Shown here: positions 1-8,364 of the stretch, piece after piece | Layout: each line of letters begins with the position of its first letter | Numbering within the stretch: position 1 is the first letter of the stretch | Assembly: GCA_028689585.1 (NCBI GenBank) | Contig: JAQVCW010000031.1 | Span: 1-40,293, forward strand | DNA length: 40,293 nt | Direction of reading: 5' to 3' | From: Lachnospiraceae bacterium | Lineage (GTDB): Bacteria; Bacillota; Clostridia; Lachnospirales; Lachnospiraceae | Notes under the pieces: generated by a model | Databases searched by the model: none | Seen by the model: only the letters and a program-made list of their open reading frames with translations | What the model was told of the DNA's origin: nothing | Position numbers and translations under genes: made by a program

Positions 1-77
1 TAGGGGTAATACAACAATAAAACATATATGCAAAAACTGCTACTTTTTTATTGAAAAAAATAAGAGGTGGCAAAGCA

Positions 78-390
78 TTGTATCAAAAACTACGCTAGCC
101 ATCGCGCCAGCGATTTGGTACAATATGGAGCAAAGCGCGTGCAGAAAACGCAAAGAGCGCGTTTGCGCTTTGCGTAGGTAATTGCCCGAGGGCGGGGCAA
201 TTACAGGTTATACTAAGGAGCAAAGCGCGTGAGAGAAACGCAGAAACCGCGTTTGCGCTTTGCGTAGGTAATTGCCCAAAAGCAGGGCAATTACATGATA
301 TACTATGCCTAGCTTACGCAGTAAGCGTATGGCACGCATGCACGAAGTGCATAAGGTATATGGAGCAAAGCGCGTGCACGAAACGCGAAT
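78..390. repeat. Array of palindromic modules upstream of the first gene
   Basis: This gene-free stretch is built from repeated hairpins. A unit beginning GGAGCAAAGCGCGTG occurs at about 127 and again at 217, a period of 90 bp; a partial third copy starts at 362. Each full unit contains a CAAAGCGC...GCGCTTTG inverted repeat, followed by TAATTGCCC and GGGCAATTA arms around a 7-base loop that differs between copies. Further small palindromes lie between units 2 and 3 (GCTTAC-gca-GTAAGC and TGCAC-gaa-GTGCA). An outer pair, ATTGTATCAAA near 78 and TTTGGTACAAT near 115, also pairs with one wobble. No coding frame or tRNA is visible. It could be a REP-like or MITE-like array; function is unknown. 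Bases 1-77 are AT-rich with nothing recognisable. Confidence 0.7.
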
Positions 391-414
391 AAGAAAAGGA
401 GGCGGTGGATTGCC

Positions 415-1215
415 ATGAGCGGAATAAAAGTTTCTCACTATAAAATTCGGATAAGCGATCCCGGCCGCCGGCCCCGGCAGCCATTTTCAGCGGTTGTGCT
501 GGCGGATGTGCACAATACCTGGTTTGGAGAGAAAAATGAAGACCTGCTGAATGAAATCAGAAAGGTACAGCCTAAGATGGTACTGGCGGCAGGAGATATG
601 GTCACTGCGAAAAAATGGGATATGGGTGCGGATGCGGCTACGGATCTGCTTGGAGAGCTGACACGAAGATATCCGGTGTATCTGGTGAATGGAAATCATG
701 AGTTCCGAATGGCGGCAGAGACGGATATCTACGGCAATATTTATGAAAAATTTGCGGCAGAGATTCAGAGTCTGGGAGTGCATTTCCTGCGCAATTCCGT
801 GAGCTTTCTGGAGATTAACCGAATGAAAATGGCGATCTACGGTTATGAACTGCCAGAGAAATATTATGGAAAAGGAAAGGGCCGTACGATGCAGGCGTCT
901 GAGATAGAAAAGGCGCTGGGCAAGCCGGCGGAGGATGCCTATCATATCCTGCTGGCGCACAATCCCAATTATTTTCCGGCATATGCAAAATGGGGCGCAG
1001 ATCTGACGCTGGCCGGGCATCTGCATGGCGGCATGATGCGGCTGCCCGTACTGGGAGGCGTCATAGGACCGGATTTACGGCTGTTTCCAAAGTATGATCA
1101 CGGCCTGTATGCGGAAAAGGAAAAAAAAATGATAGTCAGCGCAGGACTTTCTTCTCATACCATCAATATGAGGATCAATAATCCGCCTGAGCTGGTGGTC
1201 GTGGATTTTTTGTGA
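415..1215 (+). CDS. Calcineurin-like metallophosphoesterase (YkuE/YaeI-like)
   Basis: A 266-residue protein with the full metallophosphoesterase signature in order: LADVHN (the D-x-H metal ligands, near residue 30), AAGDM, NGNHEF, LAHNP and AGHLHGG near residue 200. These bind a dinuclear metal centre and hydrolyse phosphoester bonds. The closest general type is the YkuE/YaeI group, which acts on phosphodiesters or lipid phosphates, but many relatives have a membrane segment or twin-arginine signal and this one has neither, so it is probably cytoplasmic. The start is the ATG at 415, preceded by AAAGGAGG at 395-402 with a rather long 12-base spacer. The gene ends 58 bp before scpA and may be co-transcribed with it. 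The substrate cannot be told from the sequence. Confidence 0.9.
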   Translation: MSGIKVSHYKIRISDPGRRPRQPFSAVVLADVHNTWFGEKNEDLLNEIRKVQPKMVLAAGDMVTAKKWDMGADAATDLLGELTRRYPVYLVNGNHEFRMAAETDIYGNIYEKFAAEIQSLGVHFLRNSVSFLEINRMKMAIYGYELPEKYYGKGKGRTMQASEIEKALGKPAEDAYHILLAHNPNYFPAYAKWGADLTLAGHLHGGMMRLPVLGGVIGPDLRLFPKYDHGLYAEKEKKMIVSAGLSSHTINMRINNPPELVVVDFL

Positions 1216-1273
1216 GGATAAGCTGGCGCGATATCAGGACGCAATGGGTACGGCATACAAGGAGAAAACGAAT

Positions 1274-2089
1274 ATGGGGATACCGGTAAAGCTGCAGGCA
1301 TTTGAAGGCCCGCTGGATTTGCTGCTGCATTTGATCGATAAAAATAAAATAAATATCTATGATATTCCAATTATTGAGATTACCAATCAGTATCTGGCCT
1401 ATATTGCACTGATGAAGGATCAGAACCTGGACGTGATGAGTGAATTTCTGGTGATGGCGGCTACGCTGATCGATATCAAGTCCAAGATGCTTTTGCCGGC
1501 GGAAGTGAATGAGGAAGGCGAAGAAGAGGACCCGAGAGCGGAACTGGTAGAAAAGCTGCTGGAATATAAGATGTATAAATATATGTCCTATGAACTGAGG
1601 GATCAGGAAGAGGAAGCGGCCGGTTCCATGTACCGGAAAGCAGATGTTCCGAATGAAGTGAAAGCTTACCGGGAACCGGTGGACCTGGATGAGCTGTTAA
1701 AGGATGTAACCTTGTCCCGGATGCATGCCATATACAAGGACATTCTGAAACGTCAGGAAAACCGGCTGGATCCAATCCGAAGCACCTTTGGAAAGATCGA
1801 AAAGGACGAGGTGGATCTGGGGGAGACCATGAACTTCGTGGAGCAGTATATCATGGACCGCGGTGCCTGCACCTTTCGCAGTCTTTTGATGCTGAGAAAA
1901 GGGAAAATGTATGTGGTGGTCACTTTTCTAACCATTCTGGAGCTGATGAAGATGGGCAAGGTGGGCATTGAACAGGAAAGTACCTTTGCAGAAATTTATA
2001 TTACAGCTAAGGATAAGTCAGAATGGAACGAAGTGGATGCGGAAGAAGAATTTGCGGAAGATTTTGAGGAGATAAAAGGTGGACAATAA
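1274..2089 (+). CDS. scpA: Segregation and condensation protein A
   Basis: ScpA is the kleisin subunit of the bacterial SMC condensin. It bridges the SMC heads and binds ScpB, compacting and segregating the chromosome. The N-terminus shows the family hallmark FEGPLDLLLHLIDKNKI, followed by YLAYIALMKDQNLDVMSEFLVMAATLIDIKSK and the C-terminal winged helix ending in an acidic tail. I prefer the ATG at 1274 (271 residues) because AAGGAG at 1259-1264 is well spaced for it and the family motif then begins within ten residues. An in-frame ATG at 1244 would add ten unconserved residues. The 3' end overlaps scpB by 11 bp, the usual translationally coupled arrangement. Confidence 0.95.
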   Translation: MGIPVKLQAFEGPLDLLLHLIDKNKINIYDIPIIEITNQYLAYIALMKDQNLDVMSEFLVMAATLIDIKSKMLLPAEVNEEGEEEDPRAELVEKLLEYKMYKYMSYELRDQEEEAAGSMYRKADVPNEVKAYREPVDLDELLKDVTLSRMHAIYKDILKRQENRLDPIRSTFGKIEKDEVDLGETMNFVEQYIMDRGACTFRSLLMLRKGKMYVVVTFLTILELMKMGKVGIEQESTFAEIYITAKDKSEWNEVDAEEEFAEDFEEIKGGQ

Positions 2090-2648
2090 GAAAATACAGG
2101 CAGCCATTGAGGCAATCTTATTTACGATGGGAGATTCGGTGGAGGCGGAAAAAATTGCAAAAGCGCTGGAGCTGGACACGCCCACGGCGGAGAGCATACT
2201 TCATACGATGATGGATAAATATCAGTCAGAAAACAGAGGGATTCAGATTATTGAGCTGGATCATTCTTACCAGCTCTGTACCAAAAAGGAATACTATGAA
2301 TATCTGATCCGCATCGCAAAGCAGCCCCAGAAAGTGAATCTGACGGATGTACTTCTGGAAACCCTTTCCATCATTGCCTATAAGCAGCCTGTGACCCGTG
2401 TGGAAATCGAAAAAATCCGTGGCGTAAAGTGCGACCATGCAGTGAATAAACTGATTGAATATAATCTGATTAAAGAGCTTGGCCGTCTGGACGCGCCGGG
2501 CAGACCGCTTCTCTTTGGTACCACAGAAGAATTTCTCCGTCATTTTGGCGTGCAGTCTCTGGATGAGCTGCCGGTGGTAAATCCGGTGAAGGTGGAAGAC
2601 TTTAAGGCAGAGGCAGAAGAAGAGGTGGAGATGAAGCTGAAGGTGTGA
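2079..2648 (+). CDS. scpB: Segregation and condensation protein B
   Basis: ScpB dimerises and binds the ScpA kleisin in the SMC complex, acting at the nucleoid. The 189-residue protein has the two winged-helix halves typical of the family: AIEAILFTMGDSVEAEKIAKAL at the start, then ETLSIIAYKQPVTRVEIEKIRG and a GRLDAPGRPLLFGTTEEFL segment near residues 140-165. The start is a GTG at 2079, inside the scpA reading frame, with GAGGA at 2066-2070 as ribosome binding site. The overlap suggests tight stoichiometric coupling to scpA. Length is normal for Firmicutes ScpB. Confidence 0.95.
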   Translation: MDNKKIQAAIEAILFTMGDSVEAEKIAKALELDTPTAESILHTMMDKYQSENRGIQIIELDHSYQLCTKKEYYEYLIRIAKQPQKVNLTDVLLETLSIIAYKQPVTRVEIEKIRGVKCDHAVNKLIEYNLIKELGRLDAPGRPLLFGTTEEFLRHFGVQSLDELPVVNPVKVEDFKAEAEEEVEMKLKV

Positions 2649-2650
2649 TG

Positions 2651-2674
2651 GCCGGAAGCGGCCCGGCAATTTTT
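2651..2674 (+). terminator. Possible weak terminator after scpB
   Basis: GCCGG at 2651-2655 pairs with CCGGC at 2663-2667 around a 7-base loop and is followed by AATTTTT. The stem is short, so termination may be partial. It lies just after the scpB stop codon. Confidence 0.35.
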
Positions 2675-2772
2675 GAGAATAACTGTGTTTGAGATATCAT
2701 ATAGATAGAAGAAACAAATTTTCCCCGGAGTGAAACACACGTTCGGCGGAAATGAATTTTTCGGAGGCCGGG

Positions 2773-4059
2773 ATGATATTTCACCGCAATATCATGAAAC
2801 GATACAGAATAAAAGGATTACAGAAGAAACTGGCGTTCCTGCTGGTTTTTTTGCTGTTGGTACAGCAGCCCGGAGAAATTGGCAGGGCAGAAACAAGTCC
2901 GGAACCATCAGATAAAGCTGACATCACTCAGACTTCGGACACTCCGGAAGAACTTCAGCAATTATACGCCCGCAGCGCCGTATTGATAGACGGTGACAGC
3001 GGGCGTGTTTTATTTGGAAAAGAAGAAAAGGAAGTTCTGCCGATGGCCAGCACCACCAAAATCATGACCTGCATCCTGGCACTGGAATTGTGCGAAGAAA
3101 ATGAACTGTGCCAGGTGTCCAGGGAAGCATCCTCCCAGCCCCAGGTGCGGCTGGGAATGCAGGCAGGAGAGACCTATTATCTGGGGGACCTGCTCTATTC
3201 TCTGATGCTGGAGTCACATAATGATACGGCAGTGTGCATCGCAGAGCATGTATCCGGAAGTGTAGAGGGATTCGCTCTCAAAATGAACCGGAAAGCCAAA
3301 GAAATCGGATGCCGGCAGACCTATTATATCACTCCTAACGGATTAGACAGCCAGGATGCGGCCGGTGAGCACAGCACCACGGCGGAGGAACTTGCGCTGG
3401 TCATGCGCTACTGCATCATGCAGTCCCCGAAAAAATCAGAATTTATCCGCATTACCCAGACGCCCCAGCACAATTTCACCGACACGGCAGGGAAACGCTC
3501 CTTTTACTGCGCAAATCACAACGCTTTTCTGAATATGATGGACGGCGTCATTTCCGGAAAAACCGGCTTCACCGGAAATGCAGGCTACTGTTACGTGGGG
3601 GCGGCAGAGCAAAATGGAAAAACCCTGATCGTGGCGCTCCTGGCCTGCGGCTGGCCCGGCAACAAAACCTACAAATGGAAAGACACCAGAAAGCTTCTGG
3701 AATATGGTTTCTCTCATTACGAAAAATATTCCGCGGATCTCACAGGCCTCAAACTTCCGGAAATTCCGGTGCTTCACGGCATTCAGGATAAAGTACCCAT
3801 TAAAATAGAAGAAACGGTACCATTATCCTTCGCCCTCCTCCTTTCCGCGAAAGACAAACTGCAGCTAAAACCGGATCTTCCGCCATCTCTGGAAGCCCCC
3901 ATAACGAAGGGCGCCCGGGCAGGCCATATCCTTTGTATCCTAAATGGAGAAATTTATGCCAGATATCCTCTTGTTTTTGAAAGCGATGTCAAAAAAATTA
4001 CCTTTCTCTGGTGGCTGGAACAAATAGCAGAGAGTATTCTATTGCAGAATCCTTTTTAA
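2773..4059 (+). CDS. Secreted D-alanyl-D-alanine carboxypeptidase (DacF/PBP5-like, S11 family)
   Basis: A serine peptidase that trims the terminal D-alanine from peptidoglycan stem peptides, acting outside the membrane. The three penicillin-binding motifs are all present: S-T-T-K (catalytic Ser93, Lys96) in LPMASTTKIMT, S-H-N (Ser148) in LMLESHNDTAV and K-T-G (Lys263) in SGKTGFTGNAGYC. Numbering is from the ATG at 2773, chosen because GGAGG at 2763-2767 sits 5 bases upstream; an in-frame ATG at 2752 would add seven residues, and one at 2794 is also possible. The N-terminus has basic residues followed by a hydrophobic stretch ending near QQPGEIGRAE, consistent with a signal peptide. A PBP5-like C-terminal beta domain follows, ending in a hydrophobic or amphipathic segment that probably anchors the protein. 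It is 125 bp downstream of scpB and may have its own promoter. Confidence 0.9.
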   Translation: MIFHRNIMKRYRIKGLQKKLAFLLVFLLLVQQPGEIGRAETSPEPSDKADITQTSDTPEELQQLYARSAVLIDGDSGRVLFGKEEKEVLPMASTTKIMTCILALELCEENELCQVSREASSQPQVRLGMQAGETYYLGDLLYSLMLESHNDTAVCIAEHVSGSVEGFALKMNRKAKEIGCRQTYYITPNGLDSQDAAGEHSTTAEELALVMRYCIMQSPKKSEFIRITQTPQHNFTDTAGKRSFYCANHNAFLNMMDGVISGKTGFTGNAGYCYVGAAEQNGKTLIVALLACGWPGNKTYKWKDTRKLLEYGFSHYEKYSADLTGLKLPEIPVLHGIQDKVPIKIEETVPLSFALLLSAKDKLQLKPDLPPSLEAPITKGARAGHILCILNGEIYARYPLVFESDVKKITFLWWLEQIAESILLQNPF

Positions 4060-4145
4060 AAGAATATTTCCATCCTGCGTTCTCAGCAGACGAAGGAACA
4101 GCATCTTTTTCCCCTTCCACACTTTGACAAAATGACCAAAAATGC

Positions 4146-4174
4146 TTGCCTTTTTATGCAAAACAAGCTATTAT
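4146..4174 (+). promoter_or_regulatory. Predicted sigma-A promoter of the decarboxylase cluster
   Basis: TTGCCT at 4146-4151 and TATTAT at 4169-4174 are separated by exactly 17 bases, and the start codon of the first decarboxylase gene follows 53 bases later. The surrounding 4060-4226 region is otherwise gene-free. A TTGACA at 4124 has no matching -10 at proper spacing. Confidence 0.5.
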
Positions 4175-4226
4175 TATAAAGGCAGAAAATGATAAAATAT
4201 TTATTATAAAATGGAGGGCTGAAAGA

Positions 4227-5663
4227 ATGAGTAATACAGCACAAAACTTGGCAGGCACAAGAATTGCTTCTTTGCTTGATGAGAACAGTTTTGTTGAAAT
4301 CGGCGGATGTGTAACTGCCAGAAATACTGATTTCAACATGCAGCAGACAGAGGCTCCGTCCGATGGAGTAATCACCGGCTATGGTGTGATTGATGGCAAC
4401 CTGGTATACGTATACAGCCAGGACGCATCTGTTTTAGGAGGAACCATCGGTGAGATGCACGCAAAGAAAATCGCAGGCATCTACGATCTGGCAATGAAGA
4501 TGGGTGCACCGGTAATCGGATTGCTGGATTGCGCAGGTTTAAGACTTCAGGAAGCGACCGATGCATTAAATGCATTCGGTGAGATTTACCAGAAACAGGC
4601 TATGGCATCCGGTGTGATACCGCAGATCAGTGCAGTATTCGGCACTTGCGGCGGCGGACTGGCAGTAGTTCCGGGCCTGACAGATTTCACTTTCATGGAA
4701 GAGAAGAAAGCAAAATTATTTGTGAATACTCCCAACGCACTGGCTGGCAACAGAGAAGAAGTCTGTGATACCGCAGCAGCGAAATTCCAGAGTGAAGAAG
4801 CCGGACTGGCGGACTTTACCGGTACCGAAGAGGAGATCATGGCCGGTATCCGTGAGCTGGTATGCATGCTTCCGTCCAATAACGAAGATGACGCTTCTTA
4901 CGAAGAGTGCAATGATGATCTGAACCGCGTATGTGCAGACCTTGCAAACGCAGCGGGAGATACTTCTATTCTCCTTTCCCAGATCGCGGATGACAACAAT
5001 TTCGTAGAAGTAAAGGGAGCTTATGCAAAAGAAATGGTAACCGGCTTTATGAGACTGAACGGCATGACCGTAGGCGCAGTGGCGAACCGCACCGAGGTCT
5101 ATGATGCAGAAGGAAATAAAGCAGATACCTATGACAGCGTACTCACTGCAAACGGAGCTGTAAAAGCAGCAGAATTTGTACAGTTCTGTGATGCATTTGA
5201 GATTCCAGTACTGTCTTTGACCAATGTAACCGGCTTCAAAGCAGACAAGCACAGTGAAAGAAAGATTGCAAAAGCTGCGGCAAAACTGACCTATGCATTT
5301 GCAGAAGCCAGCGTACCGAAGGTAAATGTAATCATCGGAAAAGCTTTCGGCAGCGCTTATAATGTAATGAACAGCAAAGCTGTCGGCGCAGATATGACCT
5401 TTGCATGGAGTCAGGCAGAGATCGGTATGATGGATGCAAAACTGGCAGCCAAGATCATGTATGCAGATGCTGACAACGCTGTGATTACGGAAAAAGCAGC
5501 AGAATATGCAGCACTGCAGTCCAGCGCACTGGCAGCAGCAAAGAGAGGCTACGTAGATAGTATTATTGAGGCCGAAGATACCAGAAAGTATGTAATCGGC
5601 GCATTCGAGATGTTGTTCACGAAGAGAGAAAACCGCCCGGCTAAAAAACACGGCACGGTTTAG
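4227..5663 (+). CDS. mmdA: Acyl-CoA carboxyltransferase subunit (MmdA/12S type)
   Basis: A crotonase-fold carboxyltransferase of about 478 residues that moves CO2 between an acyl-CoA and carboxybiotin. Methylmalonyl-CoA is the best guess for the substrate, by family size and context. Conserved blocks are LGGTIGEMHAKKI, GLLDCAGLRLQE, the oxyanion-type glycine run FGTCGGGLAVVPG, and in the second half TGFKADKHSERKI and GKAFGSAYNVMNSKAVGAD. The start is the ATG at 4227, with GGAGG at 4213-4217; the frame is open upstream to 4146 but that extension has no good site. The protein is shorter than glutaconyl-CoA decarboxylase alpha subunits (close to 590 residues), which argues against that activity. 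It is the first gene of a five-gene cluster with a sodium pump. Confidence 0.85.
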   Translation: MSNTAQNLAGTRIASLLDENSFVEIGGCVTARNTDFNMQQTEAPSDGVITGYGVIDGNLVYVYSQDASVLGGTIGEMHAKKIAGIYDLAMKMGAPVIGLLDCAGLRLQEATDALNAFGEIYQKQAMASGVIPQISAVFGTCGGGLAVVPGLTDFTFMEEKKAKLFVNTPNALAGNREEVCDTAAAKFQSEEAGLADFTGTEEEIMAGIRELVCMLPSNNEDDASYEECNDDLNRVCADLANAAGDTSILLSQIADDNNFVEVKGAYAKEMVTGFMRLNGMTVGAVANRTEVYDAEGNKADTYDSVLTANGAVKAAEFVQFCDAFEIPVLSLTNVTGFKADKHSERKIAKAAAKLTYAFAEASVPKVNVIIGKAFGSAYNVMNSKAVGADMTFAWSQAEIGMMDAKLAAKIMYADADNAVITEKAAEYAALQSSALAAAKRGYVDSIIEAEDTRKYVIGAFEMLFTKRENRPAKKHGTV

Positions 5664-5677
5664 GTGAGGTGAATAAT

Positions 5678-6574
5678 ATGAAAAACAGAATAAAAGCAAT
5701 TATCCTGGCCACAGGACTGACAGTCAGTATGCTGTGTACCAGCGTATCTGCTGCGGAAGCTGTGACAGAGGCCACGACTGCGGAAGCAGCCACTGAGGAA
5801 GCAGCAGCTACCGAAGCAGCAAAAGAAGCAGCCGCAGAAGAAGCGGGTACGGAAGCAGCCGGTGATACTGCAGCAGACGATGCATCCGCAGAAGCAGCAG
5901 GTGCCTATGCACAGTATTATGACTCCATGAAGACATCCGTAGCCAGCACTCTGCAGGCTCTGTCAGATATGACAGACGAACAACTGAACACTTACATCAA
6001 CAACAGTGACAGTCCGGTGGAAGCGGCTATGGCAGCCAACTGGTCCAATGTAAAAGAAGATCTGGGCAAATTTGTAGAAGTGACTGATCAGCAGGTATCC
6101 GAAGAAGACAACGAGATCACGATCGTGAATACGGTCAAATACGACGGCGTTGCAGATAATACTACAGTTACAGTAGATTACACCTATGATGTAAAGGCGA
6201 ACACCGCTTCTCTGAACTGGAATGTGGATTACCCCATGTCCGTTCTGATGGAACAGGCGGCGCTGAATACCCTTATGGGACTGGGAATTGTATTCCTGAT
6301 GCTTCTGTTCCTGAGTGTTGTGATTGCACAGCTTCACTGGATTCCGGATTTGCTGGGCAGAAAAGAAAAAGAAAAACAGGCAGCTCTGGCAGCAGCACCT
6401 GCACCGGCTCCTGTAGCAGCACCGGTGGCTGAAGCAGAAGAAGATCTGACCGATGATATGGAATTAGTTGCAGTGATCTCTGCAGCGATCGCAGCATCGG
6501 AGAACACTTCAGCAGACGGTTTTGTAGTACGTTCCATTAAGAAATCAAATAGAAGAAAATGGCAGAACGCCTAA
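5678..6574 (+). CDS. OadG/MmdD-like membrane subunit with an extra secreted N-terminal domain
   Basis: A protein of about 298 residues. It begins with a signal peptide (MKNRIKAIILATGLTVSMLC ending near SAAEA), then an Ala/Glu/Thr-rich linker (residues about 28-75) and an extracytoplasmic alpha/beta domain of roughly 120 residues. A single transmembrane helix around residues 190-215 (LMGLGIVFLMLLFLSVVIA) follows, then an Ala-Pro linker and a cytoplasmic OadG-type end, ELVAVISAAIAASE...FVVRSIKKSN. In sodium-pump decarboxylases the OadG/MmdD subunit holds the carboxyltransferase on the membrane beta subunit. Classical OadG proteins are under 100 residues, so the outer domain is an addition; its fold resembles small secreted domains of unknown function, but I cannot name it. 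The start is ATG 5678 with AGGTGAGG at 5662-5669. A GTG at 5669 in the same frame is less likely because it lies within that site. Confidence 0.8.
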   Translation: MKNRIKAIILATGLTVSMLCTSVSAAEAVTEATTAEAATEEAAATEAAKEAAAEEAGTEAAGDTAADDASAEAAGAYAQYYDSMKTSVASTLQALSDMTDEQLNTYINNSDSPVEAAMAANWSNVKEDLGKFVEVTDQQVSEEDNEITIVNTVKYDGVADNTTVTVDYTYDVKANTASLNWNVDYPMSVLMEQAALNTLMGLGIVFLMLLFLSVVIAQLHWIPDLLGRKEKEKQAALAAAPAPAPVAAPVAEAEEDLTDDMELVAVISAAIAASENTSADGFVVRSIKKSNRRKWQNA

Positions 6575-6592
6575 ATACAGGAGGAAATCGAA

Positions 6593-6964
6593 ATGAAAAG
6601 TTATACAATCACAGTAAACGGCAATGTATATGATGTAACCGTAGAAGAAGGCACTGGTTCCACCGCAGCTCCTGTGGCAAGAGCAGCAGCTCCGAAGGCT
6701 GCACCAAAGGCAGCTCCGGCAGCAGATCCAAAAGCAGCAGCAGGCGCAGGCGCAGTGAAAGTAACAGCATCCGTACCGGGCAAAGTATTTAAAGTAGAAG
6801 TAAGCGCAGGACAGGCAGTAAAGGCTGGCGACAACATCGTTATTCTGGAAGCTATGAAGATGGAAATTCCGGTAGTAGCTCCTCAGGACGGAACGATTGC
6901 CAGTATTGATGTAGCAGTAGGCGATGCAGTAGAGAATGGCGACGCTCTGGCAACTATGAACTAA
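6593..6964 (+). CDS. Biotin carboxyl carrier subunit (MmdC/GcdC-like)
   Basis: A 123-residue carrier with the classical biotinylation motif EAMKM; Lys89 is the expected biotin attachment site. The N-terminal strand (MKSYTITVNGNVYDVTVEE) is followed by an Ala/Pro-rich flexible linker (residues about 22-55), which lets the biotin swing between the carboxyltransferase and the membrane pump. The biotinyl fold occupies about residues 55-123. GAGGAAAT just upstream of ATG 6593 is a good ribosome binding site, and the gene lies 18 bp after the OadG-like gene. It is the only biotin carrier in the cluster, so both carboxyltransferases presumably load it. Confidence 0.93.
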   Translation: MKSYTITVNGNVYDVTVEEGTGSTAAPVARAAAPKAAPKAAPAADPKAAAGAGAVKVTASVPGKVFKVEVSAGQAVKAGDNIVILEAMKMEIPVVAPQDGTIASIDVAVGDAVENGDALATMN

Positions 6965-7057
6965 TCCACATGAAACTTGAGTCTGAGTGAATAGATTACA
7001 TTTTCGAATTTGCATCTGATTGTGAATTCCCAACAAATATGAACTGGGAGGTACAAA

Positions 7058-8218
7058 ATGTCTTACGTTACGAATACATTGTCGAACTTGATGTATCAGA
7101 CAGCTTTCTTTAATCTGACATGGGGAAACTATGTCATGATTATCGTTGCTCTGGTGTTCCTGTATCTGGCAATTAAAAAAGGATTTGAACCGCTGCTTCT
7201 GGTTCCGATCGCATTCGGCATGCTGCTGGTTAATATCTACCCGGATATTATGGCGCTGCCTTATACCGATGCTATGGGCATAGATCATGCAGGCGGTCTG
7301 TTACATTATTTCTATATTCTGGATGAATGGAGTATCCTGCCGTCCCTGATCTTCATGGGCGTAGGTGCGATGACCGACTTTGGTCCGCTGATTGCGAATC
7401 CGAAGAGCTTCCTTCTGGGCGCAGCAGCTCAGCTTGGTATTTATATGGCTTATTTCCTGGCTATCCTTCTTGGCTTCAACGGAAAAGCAGCAGCAGCGAT
7501 CTCTATCATCGGCGGTGCAGATGGACCGACCTCCATCTTCCTGGCTGGTAAACTGGGACAGTCTGAGCTGATGGGACCGATCGCAGTGGCGGCATATTCT
7601 TATATGTCACTGGTGCCGATCATTCAGCCGCCTATTATGAAGCTGCTGACCACAGAAAAAGAACGTAAAATCAAAATGGAACAGCTTCGTCCGGTATCCA
7701 AGCTGGAAAAAATTCTGTTCCCGATCATTATTGCTATTGTAGTATGCCTGATCCTGCCGACCACAGCTCCATTGGTTGGTATGCTGATGCTGGGTAACCT
7801 GTTCCGTGAGTGCGGCGTGGTAAAACAGTTGACCGAGACTGCTTCCAATGCTCTGATGTACATCGTAGTTATCCTGCTGGGTACCTCCGTAGGTGCATCC
7901 ACCAGCGCAGAAGCATTCCTGAATATGAATACCATCAAGATCGTTGCTCTTGGTCTGATCGCATTTGCGTTCGGTACTGCAGGCGGTGTGCTGTTTGGCA
8001 AGCTGATGTGTAAATTTTCCGGCGGCAAGATCAATCCTCTGATTGGTTCCGCGGGTGTATCCGCAGTGCCTATGGCAGCCCGTGTATCTCAGAAGGTCGG
8101 TGCAGACGCAGATCCCACCAACTTCCTTCTGATGCATGCAATGGGACCAAACGTGGCCGGTGTTATCGGTACTGCAGTAGCAGCCGGTACCTTCATGGCT
8201 ATCTTTGGAGTGGTATAA
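7058..8218 (+). CDS. oadB: Sodium-translocating decarboxylase beta subunit (OadB/MmdB/GcdB family)
   Basis: A polytopic membrane protein of 386 residues that decarboxylates carboxybiotin and couples this to export of sodium ions. The family signature GGADGPTSIF is present near residue 150 in the re-entrant loop region, and a second conserved segment, GSAGVSAVPMAARVSQKVG, occurs near residue 328. The C-terminus LLMHAMGPNVAGVIGTAVAAG is also typical. Many hydrophobic helices are visible from residue 20 onward. The ribosome binding site GGGAGG lies directly upstream of ATG 7058. The protein acts in the cytoplasmic membrane and turns decarboxylation energy into a sodium gradient. Confidence 0.93.
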   Translation: MSYVTNTLSNLMYQTAFFNLTWGNYVMIIVALVFLYLAIKKGFEPLLLVPIAFGMLLVNIYPDIMALPYTDAMGIDHAGGLLHYFYILDEWSILPSLIFMGVGAMTDFGPLIANPKSFLLGAAAQLGIYMAYFLAILLGFNGKAAAAISIIGGADGPTSIFLAGKLGQSELMGPIAVAAYSYMSLVPIIQPPIMKLLTTEKERKIKMEQLRPVSKLEKILFPIIIAIVVCLILPTTAPLVGMLMLGNLFRECGVVKQLTETASNALMYIVVILLGTSVGASTSAEAFLNMNTIKIVALGLIAFAFGTAGGVLFGKLMCKFSGGKINPLIGSAGVSAVPMAARVSQKVGADADPTNFLLMHAMGPNVAGVIGTAVAAGTFMAIFGVV

Positions 8219-8242
8219 TGAAATAGAGATTTGTGACTGATG

Positions 8243-8293
8243 TCCTGCTTTGCTTTTACGAGTGCAAAAGCAGTTGCGATGGGGAAAGCAGGA
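8243..8293 (+). other. Nested hairpin between the beta subunit and the last cluster gene
   Basis: TCCTGCTTT (8243-8251) pairs with AAAGCAGGA (8285-8293). Inside it, TGCTTTT (8251-8257) pairs with AAAAGCA (8266-8272). No U-tract follows, so this is not a normal terminator. It might set mRNA stability or the ratio of the last gene to the pump genes. The gap from 8219 to 8364 holds no gene. Confidence 0.5.
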
Positions 8294-8364
8294 TATCGTA
8301 TTTTAGTATGATGAGGCCGGAATAAAATAAATCCGGCAAATATTTCATGAAAGGAATAATAAAA

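Noticed and set aside
78-390. Riboswitch or tRNA gene in the left hairpin region
   Set aside because: The hairpins are repeats with a 90-bp period and show no known aptamer core or cloverleaf.
4124-4129. TTGACA as -35 of the decarboxylase promoter
   Set aside because: No -10-like hexamer lies 16-18 bases downstream; the TTGCCT/TATTAT pair fits better.
4716-5699. Long (327-codon) open frame on the minus strand
   Set aside because: It is antisense to the well-supported MmdA-type gene; its translation is rich in Cys, Ile and Tyr and has no family features. It is a shadow of the coding strand.
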